From Gorsachius magnificus (Eukaryota > Chordata > Aves > Pelecaniformes > Ardeidae): a stretch of 64,000 bases of DNA. The stretch lies in NCBI GenBank assembly GCA_034008185.1, contig CM067081.1:81426765-81490764 (forward strand). The letters run 5' to 3'. The translations under genes were made by a program, and so were the position numbers. This document shows, piece by piece, positions 1 to 11,639 of the stretch. Positions within the stretch are counted from its first letter, which is position 1. The number at the start of each line of letters is the position of its first letter. The notes beneath the pieces were generated by a model, which ran no database searches, was not told the origin of the DNA, and was given only the letters and a program-made list of their open reading frames with translations.

Positions 1-150
1 GCAGAATCTGTTGACAGTGGATGCAGTAATTGCACCCAGACTAGTCCTCCTTATCCAGAGCCATTTTGCGGGGATTCGTTAGCTGGACACGTGTTTGCAA
101 CTCAAGCAGGCCAGTACGGTTCTGGAAAAATGCAGCCTCCGCCACTAAAG
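1..150 (+). CDS. WWC3: WWC3 coding exon (first in window, 5' end cut or at boundary)
   Basis: Open from base 1 in frame 1, 50 codons, ending CCACTAAAG before the donor GTAATG at 151. The frame is fixed by exact phase-0 joining to the exon at 1081. Translation is serine-, proline- and cysteine-rich, typical of the low-complexity linker before the conserved WWC C-terminus. The true exon start may lie upstream of the window. Confidence 0.75.
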
Positions 151-3100
151 GTAATGAGACAAGACACTGCAGTACAGAATATGCCATGCTGCCTGGTGCA
201 CGCAGCACGTGTTGTTGCTGCTCCTTGAGTTTGAGTCTGAACTGATCAGGAGAGAAAAGAATCAGAAATTATCAAATTCCAGTGCTCTTAGAAATAAGAA
301 TTTTTGAAGGAATTGTGAGGAAAAAAGCTTAATGTTTTAAGACTTGCGATACCGTTTCAGTGTTACAATAAATACAGCTGAAATTTTCAGAACAATTGTG
401 CTGAAACTGATGTATTTAAAATCTCTTGTATTCAAGATACGAGACATTGAAAATAATCCTGAACAGGCTGAAATCGGCACACTTCCGTTGAAGTAGAGGA
501 ACATAAGCCGTTCGTGTTGCCTACTCCTGTTGAGGAGTGAGTTACCTTAAAGTTTGGAAGCTTTGCTAGAGTAGTGTGTTTTCTGTATTTCTGAACATTA
601 TAGTGTTCTTGCATCATTGTTTCAACAGTCTCTCAGTTCCCTTTTGCTGAGTTTCTTCTATTAATTTGACTTCTTCCAGTTTTAAGGTAGCCGCTTGCTT
701 CAGTCACCTTGGTTATTGAAAGGTGACTCAGTTTTCTTCTGTTGAGGCTGGAGATCAGGTGGTAGCTTGGTTAATGCCCATTTGCCATTGCTGAATGCAG
801 TCTTTGTGCTCTGCAGCTGTGATTCACGTTATAACTGCATCTCATAATTGTTACTGTTCCAGCAAAGGCTTCTGAAAGGTAATCTTTCCATTTTGAATGA
901 CCTGGGTTTAAAACTCTTTTTAAAAATGAGGTGATTCATCCTCTGTTCTCAGTGTATATTAAAACTTGAACCTAGCTAGCAGGACAAATTGTTTACTTTT
1001 GATATTGTTGAAATGTCTGGGTTTGGCGAGAGAGAGAAAATAAGGAAAAAATAAAAATTTTTCCTTCATTGAAATTTTAGGTGGATAAGGAAACTAACAC
1101 TGAGGATCTGTTTCCTGAAGAAGTTGCTATTCTTCCAAAAGAGAGAACTAGCCGCAGGCCACGGGGTTCTGCTTTTGTTCGCAGTAGCACTATTGTTCGT
1201 TCCCAGACCTTCTCGCCTGGAGCACGAAGTCAATATGTTTGCAGAGTGAGTAAGGCTTAAAAAGAAGGGGGGGAGGGGCCTCCACACAATTGTTCTGTAC
1301 ATTCTTGATTATTTCTTCTTAAGACTTTCTTACATTCATAAGAAACACATACTGCTTTTTAATACTAATGAAAAATCTTTCATTGAGTTCAGACATTGCC
1401 ATGGAGAAGGGGTCCCCTGGTTCTTTTTAAGAGTTTAAACCTGAATTTATTTCATTTAAAATTTTAAGAATCTGTGACAAATTAGATATTAAGCTCTCTT
1501 CCCCAGCAACCTTAGATGTTAGGCTGTGGTGATTGATTTTACAGAGCTATAGTGCTGTCTAATGAGATGTATAAACAGTTTAAAAGCCATGTTTAACTTT
1601 CAGGTACCTAAAAGTTTGGTTAAGGGGGCTGAATCTTAGAGTTACTGCATAAATATTCTTACGACTCTGGTTGCTGTCATGAATGTAAGTCATAGGATGC
1701 CTGTTACAGCGGGACCTAGGATTCCTGAGTGCACTGGTGCAAGTAACTGAGGATTGGCACAATAGGTTTCAAGCTCACGTTAGCCAGTTCCTATGTTCAG
1801 TGGCAAAAAGGCTCATAAGCAGTTGGCTCATGGTATTGCAGATCAATACATGGGTATTGATTTTGCAATATTAGTGGAATGCATGTAGCTTCAATTGTAC
1901 TCTTTTCCTAAGCTTTTGAGAGCTTGAGTTTGAAAACGCAGTAAGGATTTTTAACTTTTATGCTTTTTCCTAAAGCAAGGATCTTCTGGTTTTTGCTCTC
2001 TTATTTACATTGCATGCAGTGCATCTATGGACCCCTTCAAATTCTTCAGTTTGATTTCTGGATTCCATATCTGTTTATGAGATAGGGAATGCGAGTAAAG
2101 CACCCTCACACACCAGAACAAAGATGGTTCAAAAAGGAAAAAGATTGTTAAACACCCCCACTTAATCTGCATTTACTTAAAATTGGGGGGGGGGAAGTGG
2201 GAAGCTGTATTGTTTGTGCCCATGACAATAATGCGTTAGGAAGAAATACTGCCTTTAACTTCCCCTTCCTTCTTTTTTTTTAGGTTACATTGTCTTGGAT
2301 ATTTAGTAGAATGCTTGATGAAACTTAGCTGTAAAAACTGATGGTTTTGAAGTTTTCTTGAATTATTGTAAATATGCAATATAAGCACTATTATATATAG
2401 ATTATTTAAATAACTAAAGCTGAAAAAAATCAGTTGCTTAACCAAGGCAATTTCAGTGCATTTTTAAAAATAAATCTCAAAAGAAAAAAAAAATCCAGAT
2501 ATATAATCCAAATAATCCTCGTAAGCAACCTGTATTTTCAATATCTTTTCTAATCAGCTGTATCGCAGTGACAGTGACAGTTCAACTCTGCCAAGGAAGT
2601 CCCCTTTTGTCCGGAATACATTGGAGAGGCGTACTCTACGGTATAAGCAGGTATACCTAGGAAACTGGTGTTTACTTTTCACTGAGTTGCTAGAACACTG
2701 GTACTTTTATACATAAGCTTTAGATGTCTGCAGGTACGTTCTGATGTTTTTAGGAAATGTATAACGCTTCTGTAACGTGATTGGGAGAGGGGTGTGTGTT
2801 TTGGGTTAGGCTTGGGTTTTTTAAGTTTAAAAGAGCGATATAGAGAAGTGAAATATAGTTGCGAACAGTTATTGAGGAGGGAGAAAAAAGTGTGGCAGAC
2901 AGAATCAGTTTAACGGGGAAAAAGAATTTGTATTGATTTAGATGTAAACTTTGTTAAATCTTTAAAATCTAGTTTGTGATGCAGGGTGCAGGCCCAGAGA
3001 AGCACATGTGAATGTGACAGTAAAACATCTAGCTCCCCTCCCATGCAGCCTAGCAAACCATAGAATTTGAGGCCCATGAATACAGGAATGAATAGATTAA

Positions 3101-6100
3101 GCTCACCTTTCTTCCCCGTGCCACCCCCCCCCCACCCCCCCCACACTGCAGAATAAGTGGGCAGAGAAGGGCATGTAAGGTCTTAATGCCTTGTATGCAA
3201 ATTGCATACAGGTTAGCTTTGTCATCAGAAATTAATTTCTTGCTGGTGTAGGCAAATAGACAGCCATGCCTTCCATTTTGATTCAGAATGTGTCTTAAAA
3301 CCAGTATTGAATAAAGCCACTTATGGGGAATCTTGCTCAGTACAGTATTTTCTGATGTCATGACTCCATTATGAGTTTTTCATGTTGCATCCCTTTTATT
3401 ATCATCATAGCGTGAAAGTTTAGTCCACAAGCTTAAATTAGTTAAACATTTTTAAGCCAAAAGGAGACTGTCAAAGGAGGTAGTAGAAAGCATTAATAGA
3501 AAAAGTTTATGTATGGTACAGAAAACCCTTACAGCTAGTTAGCCTTTCACTGTGGGATATAAATAATCTCTCCAAAACTTTGTGTCAAGAAAGACTTCGT
3601 GTGTGAAATAAGTACAGAAAATGTATGCCCTATGTAGCTAAAGACAGACCAGTATACCATATTGAGAGTAATACATTGTGTGTTTTATTTGAATCCTCAT
3701 AACTCAGCAGTCCTGCAGATCATCTTTGGCTGAGCTTATGGCAAGGACATCATTAGACCTGGAGCTGGATCTCCAGGCATCCAGAACTAGACAGAGACAG
3801 CTGAACGAGGAGATATGTGTTTTAAGAGAGCTGAGACAGCGTCTGGAAGATGCCCAGCTCAGAGGGCAGACAGATCTACCCCACTGGGTCCTTCGGGATG
3901 AGCGATTCCGAAACTTGTTGAAGGAAGCAGAAAGGCAGGTATGGCAACGTGAGATGAGCACTCAACACGTTCAGAAACTTCTGGTTGCAAAACTTCTTGA
4001 TTGTGACAAGATGTCTAAAGAGCTGTTTTTACAGAACTTCAAACAATGAATGTTGCTGCTATATTCTTGAAGTTAGCACAATGAAAATTAATGCATTTTT
4101 ACCAAATTGTGTATTTATTTGAGGACAGTTACTGGAGAATGGCACTATTTGCCAATGGCACGTTTTGGTTTTGTTTGGGTTTTTTTTCGGTTTAGATGTT
4201 TATTATTGGAACTTTAATAATTTCCTTACTTCTGATCTTTGAAATAAATTTTGCTGATTTGGTGTTTCATTTTTTACAAGTATTTGGAACGTTCCCTAAG
4301 CATGTGATTTTTTTTTTTTTTTTTTTTCCCCTGTTCTTGGAGAAAGAAATTCTAGGCAAAAAGCGGCAAAAACTGCACAACAAACGAAATTGTCATTGGA
4401 TTATCAGAGACTAAGAGTGAACCTAAATTTATTTTAAGGTATTGTTTGACAGATCTGTGTGCAGTAAATTTAATTAATTTAATACATATCTGTCTTAAGA
4501 AATTAAGCAACACTTGTCAGTCTTTTGAATTTATAGTTCTTAGATGATCAGCTATTTTAGACAATGTACTTGTGTGCTTTTACTGTGATGAGTGGGGAAG
4601 AAATCCATTATTTTAACCTGGGTGTTATTGTGGTTTATTTATTCACGTGACCATTTTAAGCATTATATTCTTGTTTTCAGACCAGACAGAACAAATTTGA
4701 ACATCACCAAGAGCAAGCAGCTGAAAAGATGCTAAAGAAAGCATCAAAAGAAATATACCAGTTGCGTGGGCAAAATCAGAAGGAGCCAATTCAGGTGCAG
4801 ACTTTTAGGTAAGTGGTAATGTGTACTGAAATAGCATAGCAAGAGTTCATTAGAGAGGTTAAAGCTCTCTTGAAGCATTTAGCTTAATTTCTATGTGTCT
4901 TCTGTATAGGCAGTAATTTTTAGCTGAATATTGATTTGGTCACATGGGTTTCCTTTGAATTATTTGTAGTGCAGAGAGCCAAAGCTAAGGTAAAATTGCA
5001 GAATTACAATTCTAAACTACATGAAATTTAAAAAAAAAAAAAAAAAGTCTTCAAGTGCAAACATAGCTTAGGTGATTCTTTCAACTTAGCCTAGTCACTA
5101 CTTCAAATGATTTCTCGGTTCTTCAATGCAAGCCTGTAGGCATAAATAGTTTGTTTAATGTAATACATATACATTACTAGTAACACTCTCGCCCAAAAAA
5201 TTATTAAATACTTATTCCAGCTTTCCCTCAAGAAGCCTTTTCTTTGGTCTTTTTTTCCTGTCTCATCTGTGTTCACATGGTATGTGTCCTCTTTTAGCTT
5301 TATTTTTTTTCTGACAGTTTATTTTGTGTACAAGTGGCATTGATAAACAGTGTGCCTTTCACAGGAAGGCTTTATTACTTCAGCATTAAAATTTTTGTAA
5401 TTTTTATTGGGAGAGTAACAGTAAGACTAAGAAAATGTTAGTGCAGCACAGATGTGGAGGACAGCTCGACTACAATTTTACATTATACTATTTCATGCAG
5501 TGTTTAGGTTTATAGAACTTCTTTGCAAGGAATACTTAAGTGAAATAGAAAAGCTGTCTGTCCTTTAATGTCATTTTTTTGCTTGAATTATACTGAGAAG
5601 GCCTTGCTCACAAAGGTGAGGAGTTAGTAGTAAGAAAAGAAATTCTAGGATTGTTTTTAATCTTATGTTTCTGTTAAGAAGAGGGAGTTTTATACTTTGT
5701 CTACTGAGATACAGAAAGAATTGAATCAAATGAGATGTAGAAAATGAAGCAAAAGCTGTCTTCCTTTTTAAATTCTTGCCCTTCTTATGCACACGTCTAT
5801 TTCTCATGATACTTATTTGGCAGTGTGCACTCTTTGCTCAATAAAGAAGCAAAAAGATGTCTCTGCTGTCTTTTTTTTTTTTTTTCCTTTTTTTTTGTAG
5901 GCATTATTACAAAATGTACAAGGGTGAACTTTGCATTGCAGAAGGGGCTTATGCAGGGCTTGTCCTGTGAAACTGTTTCACAGTCAGCTATGACTGATGT
6001 TTAATGAGTTGAATAAAGCTTCCACCTAAATTTTCAAAAATAGTAATCATGTTCAACAGAGTGTTGCCAAAAGTATACAGTGAGGTTTAGTATGTTTTGT

Positions 6101-6329
6101 AAGTTTCTTGTACTCAGATAAACCATTGATTCAGTATGTAAGTAGCAAATGCTAACCACTAACCAGAGTAAAGAAACCATGTTCTTTGGGGGGGAGGTGG
6201 GGGTGTGTGGAAATGTAGGCATATGTTTGATTGACTTCCTTTTTATCTTGTTTTGATCACAGAGAGAAGATAGCTTTTTTTACAAGACCAAGGATTAACA
6301 TACCTCCTCTGCCAGCTGATGATGTATGA
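1..6329 (+). CDS. WWC3: WWC3 (WWC/KIBRA family), 3' part: six terminal coding exons
   Basis: Partial gene, cut by the window start. Coding exons are 1-150, 1081-1245, 2558-2650, 3711-3938, 4681-4808 and 6263-6329; all introns are GT-AG. They join in frame to 276 codons plus TGA. The family (KIBRA/WWC1, WWC2, WWC3) are cytoplasmic and cortical scaffolds that act upstream of LATS in Hippo signalling. Visible here are the SDSDSSTLPRKSPFVRN block and the basic NTLERRTLRYK segment, which corresponds to the aPKC-binding region of KIBRA. A helical stretch follows (DLELDLQASRTRQRQLNEE onward, a likely coiled coil), then FFTRPR, and the C-terminus ADDV, the family's PDZ-ligand tail. The N-terminal half, including any WW and C2 domains, is not in the window. 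WWC2 has a very similar C-terminus; the choice of WWC3 rests on the CLCN4 neighbour, as on human Xp22. Family assignment is secure, paralogue choice less so. Confidence 0.9.
151..1080 (+). other. WWC3 intron
   Basis: GT-AG intron of 930 bases, donor GTAATG and acceptor AAATTTTAG. Nothing else is recognised inside it. Confidence 0.75.
1081..1245 (+). CDS. WWC3: WWC3 coding exon
   Basis: 55 codons, phase 0 at both ends, acceptor ATTTTAG and donor GTGAGT at 1246. It encodes a basic stretch (RTSRRPRGSAFVRSSTIVRS) followed by QTFSPGARSQYVCR. The latter matches the conserved segment just before the serine-rich SDSDSSTL block in WWC proteins. Confidence 0.9.
1246..2557 (+). other. WWC3 intron
   Basis: GT-AG intron of 1,312 bases. 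It contains short homopolymer runs (G-run near 2186-2196, T-run near 2272-2281, A-run near 2483-2493) and no recognised gene. Confidence 0.8.
2558..2650 (+). CDS. WWC3: WWC3 coding exon (aPKC-binding-like segment)
   Basis: 31 codons, phase 0 at both ends, acceptor TAATCAG, donor GTATAC at 2651. The product begins LYRSDSDSSTLPRKSPFVRN and continues NTLERRTLRYKQ. This is the most family-diagnostic piece, corresponding to the part of KIBRA that binds atypical PKC (established for KIBRA, inferred here). Confidence 0.95.
2651..3710 (+). other. WWC3 intron
   Basis: GT-AG intron of about 1,060 bases ending in a tandem CAGCAG acceptor. It contains the C-rich tract at 3121-3143 and nothing else recognised. 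Confidence 0.8.
3121..3143. repeat. C-rich low-complexity tract
   Basis: Two long cytosine runs (10 and 8 bases) separated by single A residues, in a WWC3 intron. The minus strand carries the matching guanine runs and could form a G-quadruplex. Length polymorphism is likely. Confidence 0.9.
3711..3938 (+). CDS. WWC3: WWC3 coding exon (C-terminal helical region)
   Basis: 76 codons if the second AG of a CAGCAG acceptor is used; using the first AG (exon from 3708) adds one glutamine. Donor GTATGG at 3939. It encodes SCRSSLAELMARTSLDLELD followed by a long charged helix rich in R, Q, E and L, a probable coiled coil, and then PHWVLRDERFRNLLKEAERQ. The block is strongly conserved across WWC proteins. 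Confidence 0.95.
3939..4680 (+). other. WWC3 intron
   Basis: GT-AG intron of 742 bases with acceptor TTGTTTTCAG. It contains a long T-run near 4309-4327 and no recognised gene. Confidence 0.8.
4681..4808 (+). CDS. WWC3: WWC3 coding exon (penultimate in coding sequence)
   Basis: 128 bases, 42 codons plus two bases, donor GTAAGT at 4809. It encodes a lysine/glutamine-rich helix ending in KEIYQLRGQ...QVQTF and the first two bases of an arginine codon completed in the next exon. This matches the KIBRA pattern HRLRGQ...VQSFREK. Confidence 0.95.
4809..6262 (+). other. WWC3 last coding-region intron
   Basis: GT-AG intron of 1,454 bases. It contains an A-run near 5030-5046, T-rich DNA at about 5870-5899, and a G-rich tract at 6188-6203 just before the acceptor. 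AATAAA-type hexamers occur inside it but precede the terminal exon. No gene recognised. Confidence 0.8.
6263..6329 (+). CDS. WWC3: WWC3 terminal coding exon
   Basis: Starts after CACAG at 6262, completes the split arginine codon, and encodes REKIAFFTRPRINIPPLPAD then DV and TGA at 6327-6329. The final ADDV is the family's C-terminal PDZ-binding tail, so the reading frame reaches its natural end intact. Confidence 0.95.
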
Positions 6330-6429
6330 CATGTTGAATTGTAAACATGAAGTATTTATCGCTTTTATTTTAATGAAGTTATTAGATTAGCCAAGTTTCT
6401 TTAAAAAAAAAATTGTGCAAAAGCTAATA

Positions 6430-6525
6430 TACACATTTTGTAAAAAATAAAAAAAGTAAAAAAAGTAAAAGTAAACAAAAACATTATATATAAATATATA
6501 TACTTATATATTTTATAATAGCGAC
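6430..6525. repeat. AT-rich low-complexity tract
   Basis: A-rich stretch with repeated GTAAAA-like units passing into alternating TA dinucleotides (ATATATA, TATATATA). It lies about 100 bases after the WWC3 stop codon. Confidence 0.85.
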
Positions 6526-8339
6526 TGCAACAAGGCTTGGTTTTTCCTTGTTGTGAAACTGACATCTCTGAAGACAACTTATTTTATAAAAGATCGACTA
6601 TCCTGTTAAGAGCGTGTACAGTTTTTATGCTGTTTTATTTGACTTAAAGGCTGGAAGACAGAAACAAAGTGAGTTCAGGCAAATTCACTGTAGTGTAATT
6701 TATTTATAGTGCCTTTTTTCCTTGAAGGAAAATACCTACTTTAAGATGTATTTTAAGACTGAAATTTTGTTCTTCAGTATTTGTCATACAGTAGAATGGA
6801 ACCATTGAGCTGGTTTTGTTTCTGATACCTGAAATGAAAATACTATGTTCTAAAATTGTCACTTTTTTCAGCTTTATTATCTGTAGCTTATTATGTACAT
6901 TGTATCCTTTAGCACTGTCTGTGTTATTGCGAAATATTATCACCTGCAATGCATTTAACACTGATTAGAAGTGATGTTAAACATTGCAGAATTCATTTGC
7001 ATGTTCTTACTGTGCACTAATAGATTGTTTTCATTTCAGTTGTGTCTGAAGTATCTTTATATTCTTAACTAGATTCTCAGTTTAAACGGAGGAAGGAAAA
7101 GGGTGGCAGGTCTTTGTTTTGCTGTTTAATGACAAGGGAGCTAAAAGAGCAATGTGAGCTAGCCGTGTGGAAAAGACTGCTGAGGGAATATGGCAGTAAC
7201 TTCTATGGTTCTAAAGATTCTGATCTGGTTCAGGGAAGTACATAACGTGCTGATTTCGGAAAGCAGCTGCATTAAGTAAAGGGTGCTTAAACACAGGTTC
7301 ATCCTAAAGGATGTGCTTTGAGGTTACTGCACGCAAGTTCTGTTGAACGGTGACACTTTCCAGGAGGAAGGTGTATAATTCGGGAAGGTACGGCTCACTT
7401 GGTTGGACCAGCGAAGATCCAGTAAGAAATACTTTTACTTGTGACTGTTCATTTTGATGAAAGACTGTCACCCTAAATTCCCAAGAATGCCAGTTTTGTG
7501 TCCTTGCATCCTGCAAGTATGTAAAAATACTTCTTTACTAAGCTACTATAATAGAGTTTCTTATATTTTTCTAATTATACATTACCTACAAAGAGAGGTG
7601 CCCAACACAAGACTGACTTTGCAAATTGCTGTAATCTCCTAGAAGGAAGATCATGCCGTCTCTTAATTAAAGGCCAAATTGGTTCCAGATTTTTATATGT
7701 CCAGAAACCAAAACAACAACAGCCAAAAACTAAACAGACTTATCGGAACCAGTCAGAATATTTTAAAATAATATTTTGTAACTAAGTGTTCTTTGTGAGT
7801 TTCAAGAGCTTATACTCTGTTACCTTGTCAAAGATCAGGAAAACCTGAAAGTGGAACTGACTTGCTTTTACTTGTCCAAGCTGAGGCAAAAAAAGATTGT
7901 AAACTAAATCATTAACTAATGAAGATGATTAACGCAGAGATTGAATTTTAAGGTAGTATTCCCTGTTTCCTAGTATGGCCTGTAATCATTACAGCCATCA
8001 AGAGATTCGATCGTATAGCAATATATGCAAAATTAAAGTGTATTTAGCATTTATCATGCTATCCATCCTGAAGTCCGTTTTTGCCAGCAAGCTTCGGTGG
8101 GTGTATATTGGATTCCTTGGGCGCAGCTAGACATAATGGAGAAACTGTGCAGATAAAAACCAAATCATGTAAGAAATTTTTAGTGTTTGGGTAAAAGTCT
8201 AGGGACAGCAAGCTTTTCAGTGCTCGTTACTCAAAAAGACCAGTCAGTCAGAATCTCGCGTCTCATTTTCAGCGGAGGCCCTTACACGGTAGCGTTCATC
8301 AAAAGTTACCGTGCAGTGACACCACAGGCACTTGCTGTA

Positions 8340-8545
8340 TGCCAGGAACAAACACCGTTGTCCCATCAGGGTGGTCAGATACTGGAAGAGGTGGCCCAGA
8401 GAGGTGGAGCGCTCTGTCCACAGAGGTGTTGAGGACTTGACTGGACGTAGCCCGGAGCATCCTGGTCACATTAAGCCTGCTTTGAGCAGGGATTGGGGCA
8501 GGGACCTCCCTTCCACCCTAAATTGTTCCTTGACTATATAGCGAC
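8340..8545 (+). mobile_element. CR1-like LINE 3'-end fragment
   Basis: The stretch shows, in CR1 order, the motifs GGTGGCCCAGAGAGGTGGAG, CACAGAGGTGTTGAGGACTT, GACTGGACGTAGCC, CCTGCTTTGAGCAGGGATTG and GACCTCCCTTCCACCCTAAA. These correspond to the familiar 3' portion of chicken-repeat-1 elements just before the 3' UTR end. It is truncated at the 5' side and diverged, with no intact reverse transcriptase, so it is an old inactive copy. It is the clearest transposable element in the window and points to a bird or other sauropsid. Confidence 0.8.
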
Positions 8546-8779
8546 AGGGCGATGTCTGGCTGCCTCTCTTGTCAGGGGGTTCAGTTGGGGTTTTTTTTAG
8601 GTAGTGATGCTGTGAGGCATCGTCAGCATATCTTGTGGGTCTGTGATTCTGACTGCTGTAATGAGTTCTGTCTTGATGTGGTAATGCGTTACCATATTCA
8701 GTATTCATCTCTCTTGTTTTTGTCACAGTTCTGTATGATTGTGTCATTTTTGTATTATTTGAAAGTATTTCTTCTACAA

Positions 8780-8785
8780 AATAAA
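8780..8785 (+). terminator. Candidate WWC3 distal polyadenylation signal
   Basis: Canonical AATAAA followed about 25 bases later by GTTCTGTGTGTGTC, a good GU-rich downstream element. No better signal is seen between the WWC3 stop and 9 kb. Confidence 0.55.
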
Positions 8786-8810
8786 ATAATTTGCCATAAA
8801 CAGAAACAGA

Positions 8811-11639
8811 GTTCTGTGTGTGTCAAAGTAGAAGATATTTTTGAGTGGTTTGTATTTGCCACATTCATGATGCTTTTGTAAAGAAATTCTGTATTTCAAG
8901 TAACACTCAGAATTTGAGTCATTTAGGTGAATGTAGTGGATTTTCAAATACAAGTAAGAGAGGAAATCTGTGAAATCAGAGATGCTGGAGAGGCGACACT
9001 GAAGACCTGAAAGGGATGCAGACTGTAAGGAATGGCAGGTATGTTCTCCCACGCGCCTATCTCTCACGAGAAGCTGACAGCTGTATCAGGGGCTCGTAGC
9101 TGAACGTGCCTGGAATTCACGGGTAGCTCAACCTACAACGCATCGAGCTGCCTTTTTTTTTTTTAACAGAAGTTCGTACTTTGCTGATTTGTATTGGAAG
9201 TAAGTTGACAGTATTAGTTCTGTAACATCTTACTTGGGACTAATTCCAAGGTGGAAGCCGCTCAGAAGAATACGAGTTAACTTTTTTAGGCTGAACTCCA
9301 CTGCTGCTTTCACAAAGTTGACGCGGAACCCACGTAATTTCAGAAAGGCCGTTCCTCAGTTTGTCTCTGCTGCCCGAAGCTGCGGGAGCACGGGCAGAAT
9401 CAGAGTGCTGACATACGACTCCTGCCACTGTCCAGTATTAGCAGGGCGTTAAGGTCATGACAGAATATAGGTTATTTTTAAACGGTCTGCTAGAAATAGC
9501 CATTTGGGATACCAACTGTCTCTGTCTCGCTGCCATCAGGATCATCAGCAGCAGCTATAATGGGTATGTCGGTATGGGTGTTCTGTTGTAAGAATGAAGT
9601 CTGACATGTATTTCTTGCCGCAGTTTTTCTAAGCACTTTGCAAGACTTAAAGGTAAGTGCTGTATGAAAAGAGCAATTTTTTTTTTAGGAATTAGATGAC
9701 CTATGCATCTCATTTTCAGTGGATGCAAAACTGAATTTTTAGGGAAGAGGGCGCTTCACAGCCTGTTTTGTGTCCAGTCTCCTTTTTAACTATAGAGGCA
9801 TGAGAGGAGGAAAAATCTATTTACAGAGAGACTATAGAAACTGCAGGCTAGCAAAAGCAAGAACAATCTTTTCCAACACATCATGTGAAGAGTATTTTAT
9901 TTTTCCTGAGACCCCCTCAGTTGACTAAGTATCACTGGAAGAAAATACCAAAGAGCAAAGTTGGTTTGGTTTTGGAATCTGTAAATGTCAATTCAGTGAT
10001 TTGCTTGCCCTTGGGAAAATCTCAGTATTCGTGGAGTTAAAAGCTACTTAGGAGCTGTTTCTGGCTGCTTATGATTTATAATAATCTCTTAGATTTGTAT
10101 GCACATACCTAGGTTATAGAATCACATTTTCCATCAAGAATTAGGTATTCTGGCCTTTTTGGGTTGTTTGCGGTTAGACCATCCAACTAAAAACACACAT
10201 GGGGCAGAGACCCGATGAATTCAGCTGTGTGGTAATAGAGAAGAGGAAATTAGGAATTGAATTTAGGAAAAATCTGTTCAGGAGAAAACGGGAGACTGAG
10301 ACCCTTGCACTCATTTGGTTAATGCACAAAATTGCTGTTCCCTGTCCAGGACGTCGTGTTTGTGTCACGGAGCGCGTCTTGTGGCACAGAAGTTCCTAGG
10401 TACAGATGTTTGTGTCTGACCAGCTCAGCGCTGCTTGCCGTTTTCCATAAACTGATTCCCCTCTCATAAATGGATTAAGGGAAATTGCAGATAACATTAT
10501 CAAGGAAATTAAGTGCCCGGTGTTTGTTTAACTTCCTCCACAGAATTCAATTGGCCTATTAATACTGATTTTAATGGGCACAGAGAGCAGACACTGGCAC
10601 GAAGCTGGGGCTTCCATCACTTTTCCACACTTCACTGACATGGTTGTAGTAGGCCTGGGGCTGCTGCTCATCTCTGCAGAGAGCTGAGGTCCTGGGCATG
10701 AAGGGCGCAATCGGGCCTCTTCTCTAGGGGCATGCTTCTCGCTCCAGAAAGGTGCAGGAACTTCAGATGAAGCAAGCTACGTGTTCAAATTTCATAATAA
10801 AATCCAAAATCTGTGGCTTCTGTATGGGGAGTCCATTCTGTAAATAAGGAGTATGGGAGCTTTCTTCAGCTTGTAGACAAGATTTAGAGGACTTGTGTAG
10901 CCATTCCAAAAAGGGACTTTGTATGCCCCGTTTCAACTGGCTTGCTTTGCTGGGCTGGGCTGCCTGCTTAAATACCATAATACCTGGCTCAAAGGCACTG
11001 GGACAACAGGGTGTCCCAGAGCTGTGTTCCTTGGCCTTTGAAGTGAGGGGAAGCCACGCGTGCGCCTTCTGTCACCCATGGATGTTTTCATGTGCACTTG
11101 CGCAAGATCTCCTTCTACCTAGCTCTTGCATCTGCTCGGTAACACAAAGCCCGTCCCCGGGTGCCCTTGAGAGGTAAAACCAGTCTGCACAACATCCACA
11201 TGTGGGAAAATGAGCAGTAAGGTGAATGTCCCAAAATAAAACACATTGCACGTACAAGATCTTCACACAGAACAGTTACAACCTCTGCCTCGCGGAATGT
11301 GAGCCTAGCAGCTTGTATGAAATTAGGGTCGGCACTTTGGAAATTATTATGATGATGTAGAACTCGAATACTCGATAGAGTAAAATGAAACTCTTAAAAA
11401 AACCCAAACAGAAAACCCCAAACCAAACCCAACACCCCCTCTCCAAATCCCCCCCAAATATGGTTCTGAGATGCAATACTCGGTTAACCAAAATGTGAAA
11501 GTCTGGCTAATTGGTTGGGAGTTGGTTGGTTTGTTTGTTTTTAAATAAAACATTTTAGGATTTTATTTTTTCAATATTTGATGGGAAAACTTCAGCAGAA
11601 GTTTTGAAAAGTAGGCTGGCATGTAGGAGAGACTCTTTC
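8811..11639. other. Intergenic region between WWC3 and CLCN4
   Basis: No coding exon was recognised on either strand. ORFs are short and lack family features. An A/C-rich stretch at about 11,395-11,455 is followed by a T/G-rich stretch at about 11,505-11,545. Confidence 0.6.
11395..11545. repeat. Low-complexity A/C-rich then T/G-rich tract
   Basis: The left half is built of CAAAC/CCCAA-type words and the right half of GTTGG/TTTGTTTG words. The halves are roughly complementary (11,419-11,433 against 11,521-11,535), so an imperfect hairpin is possible. Confidence 0.6.

Larger units (their letters stand above)
6330..8810 (+). other. WWC3: WWC3 3' UTR (inferred extent)
   Basis: Non-coding DNA directly after the WWC3 stop. 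A weak AATAAA in an A-rich tract lies at 6446-6451. A better one at 8780-8785 is followed by a GT-rich element (about 8811-8823), so a 3' UTR of about 2.5 kb is plausible. It would then include the CR1-like fragment at about 8,340. The extent is inferred; only transcript 3' ends can settle it. Confidence 0.5.

Noticed and set aside
10130..10160. CR1-like start (ATAGAATCACA) on the minus strand
   Set aside because: The resemblance ends after about 12 bases; the following sequence does not match a CR1 3' end.
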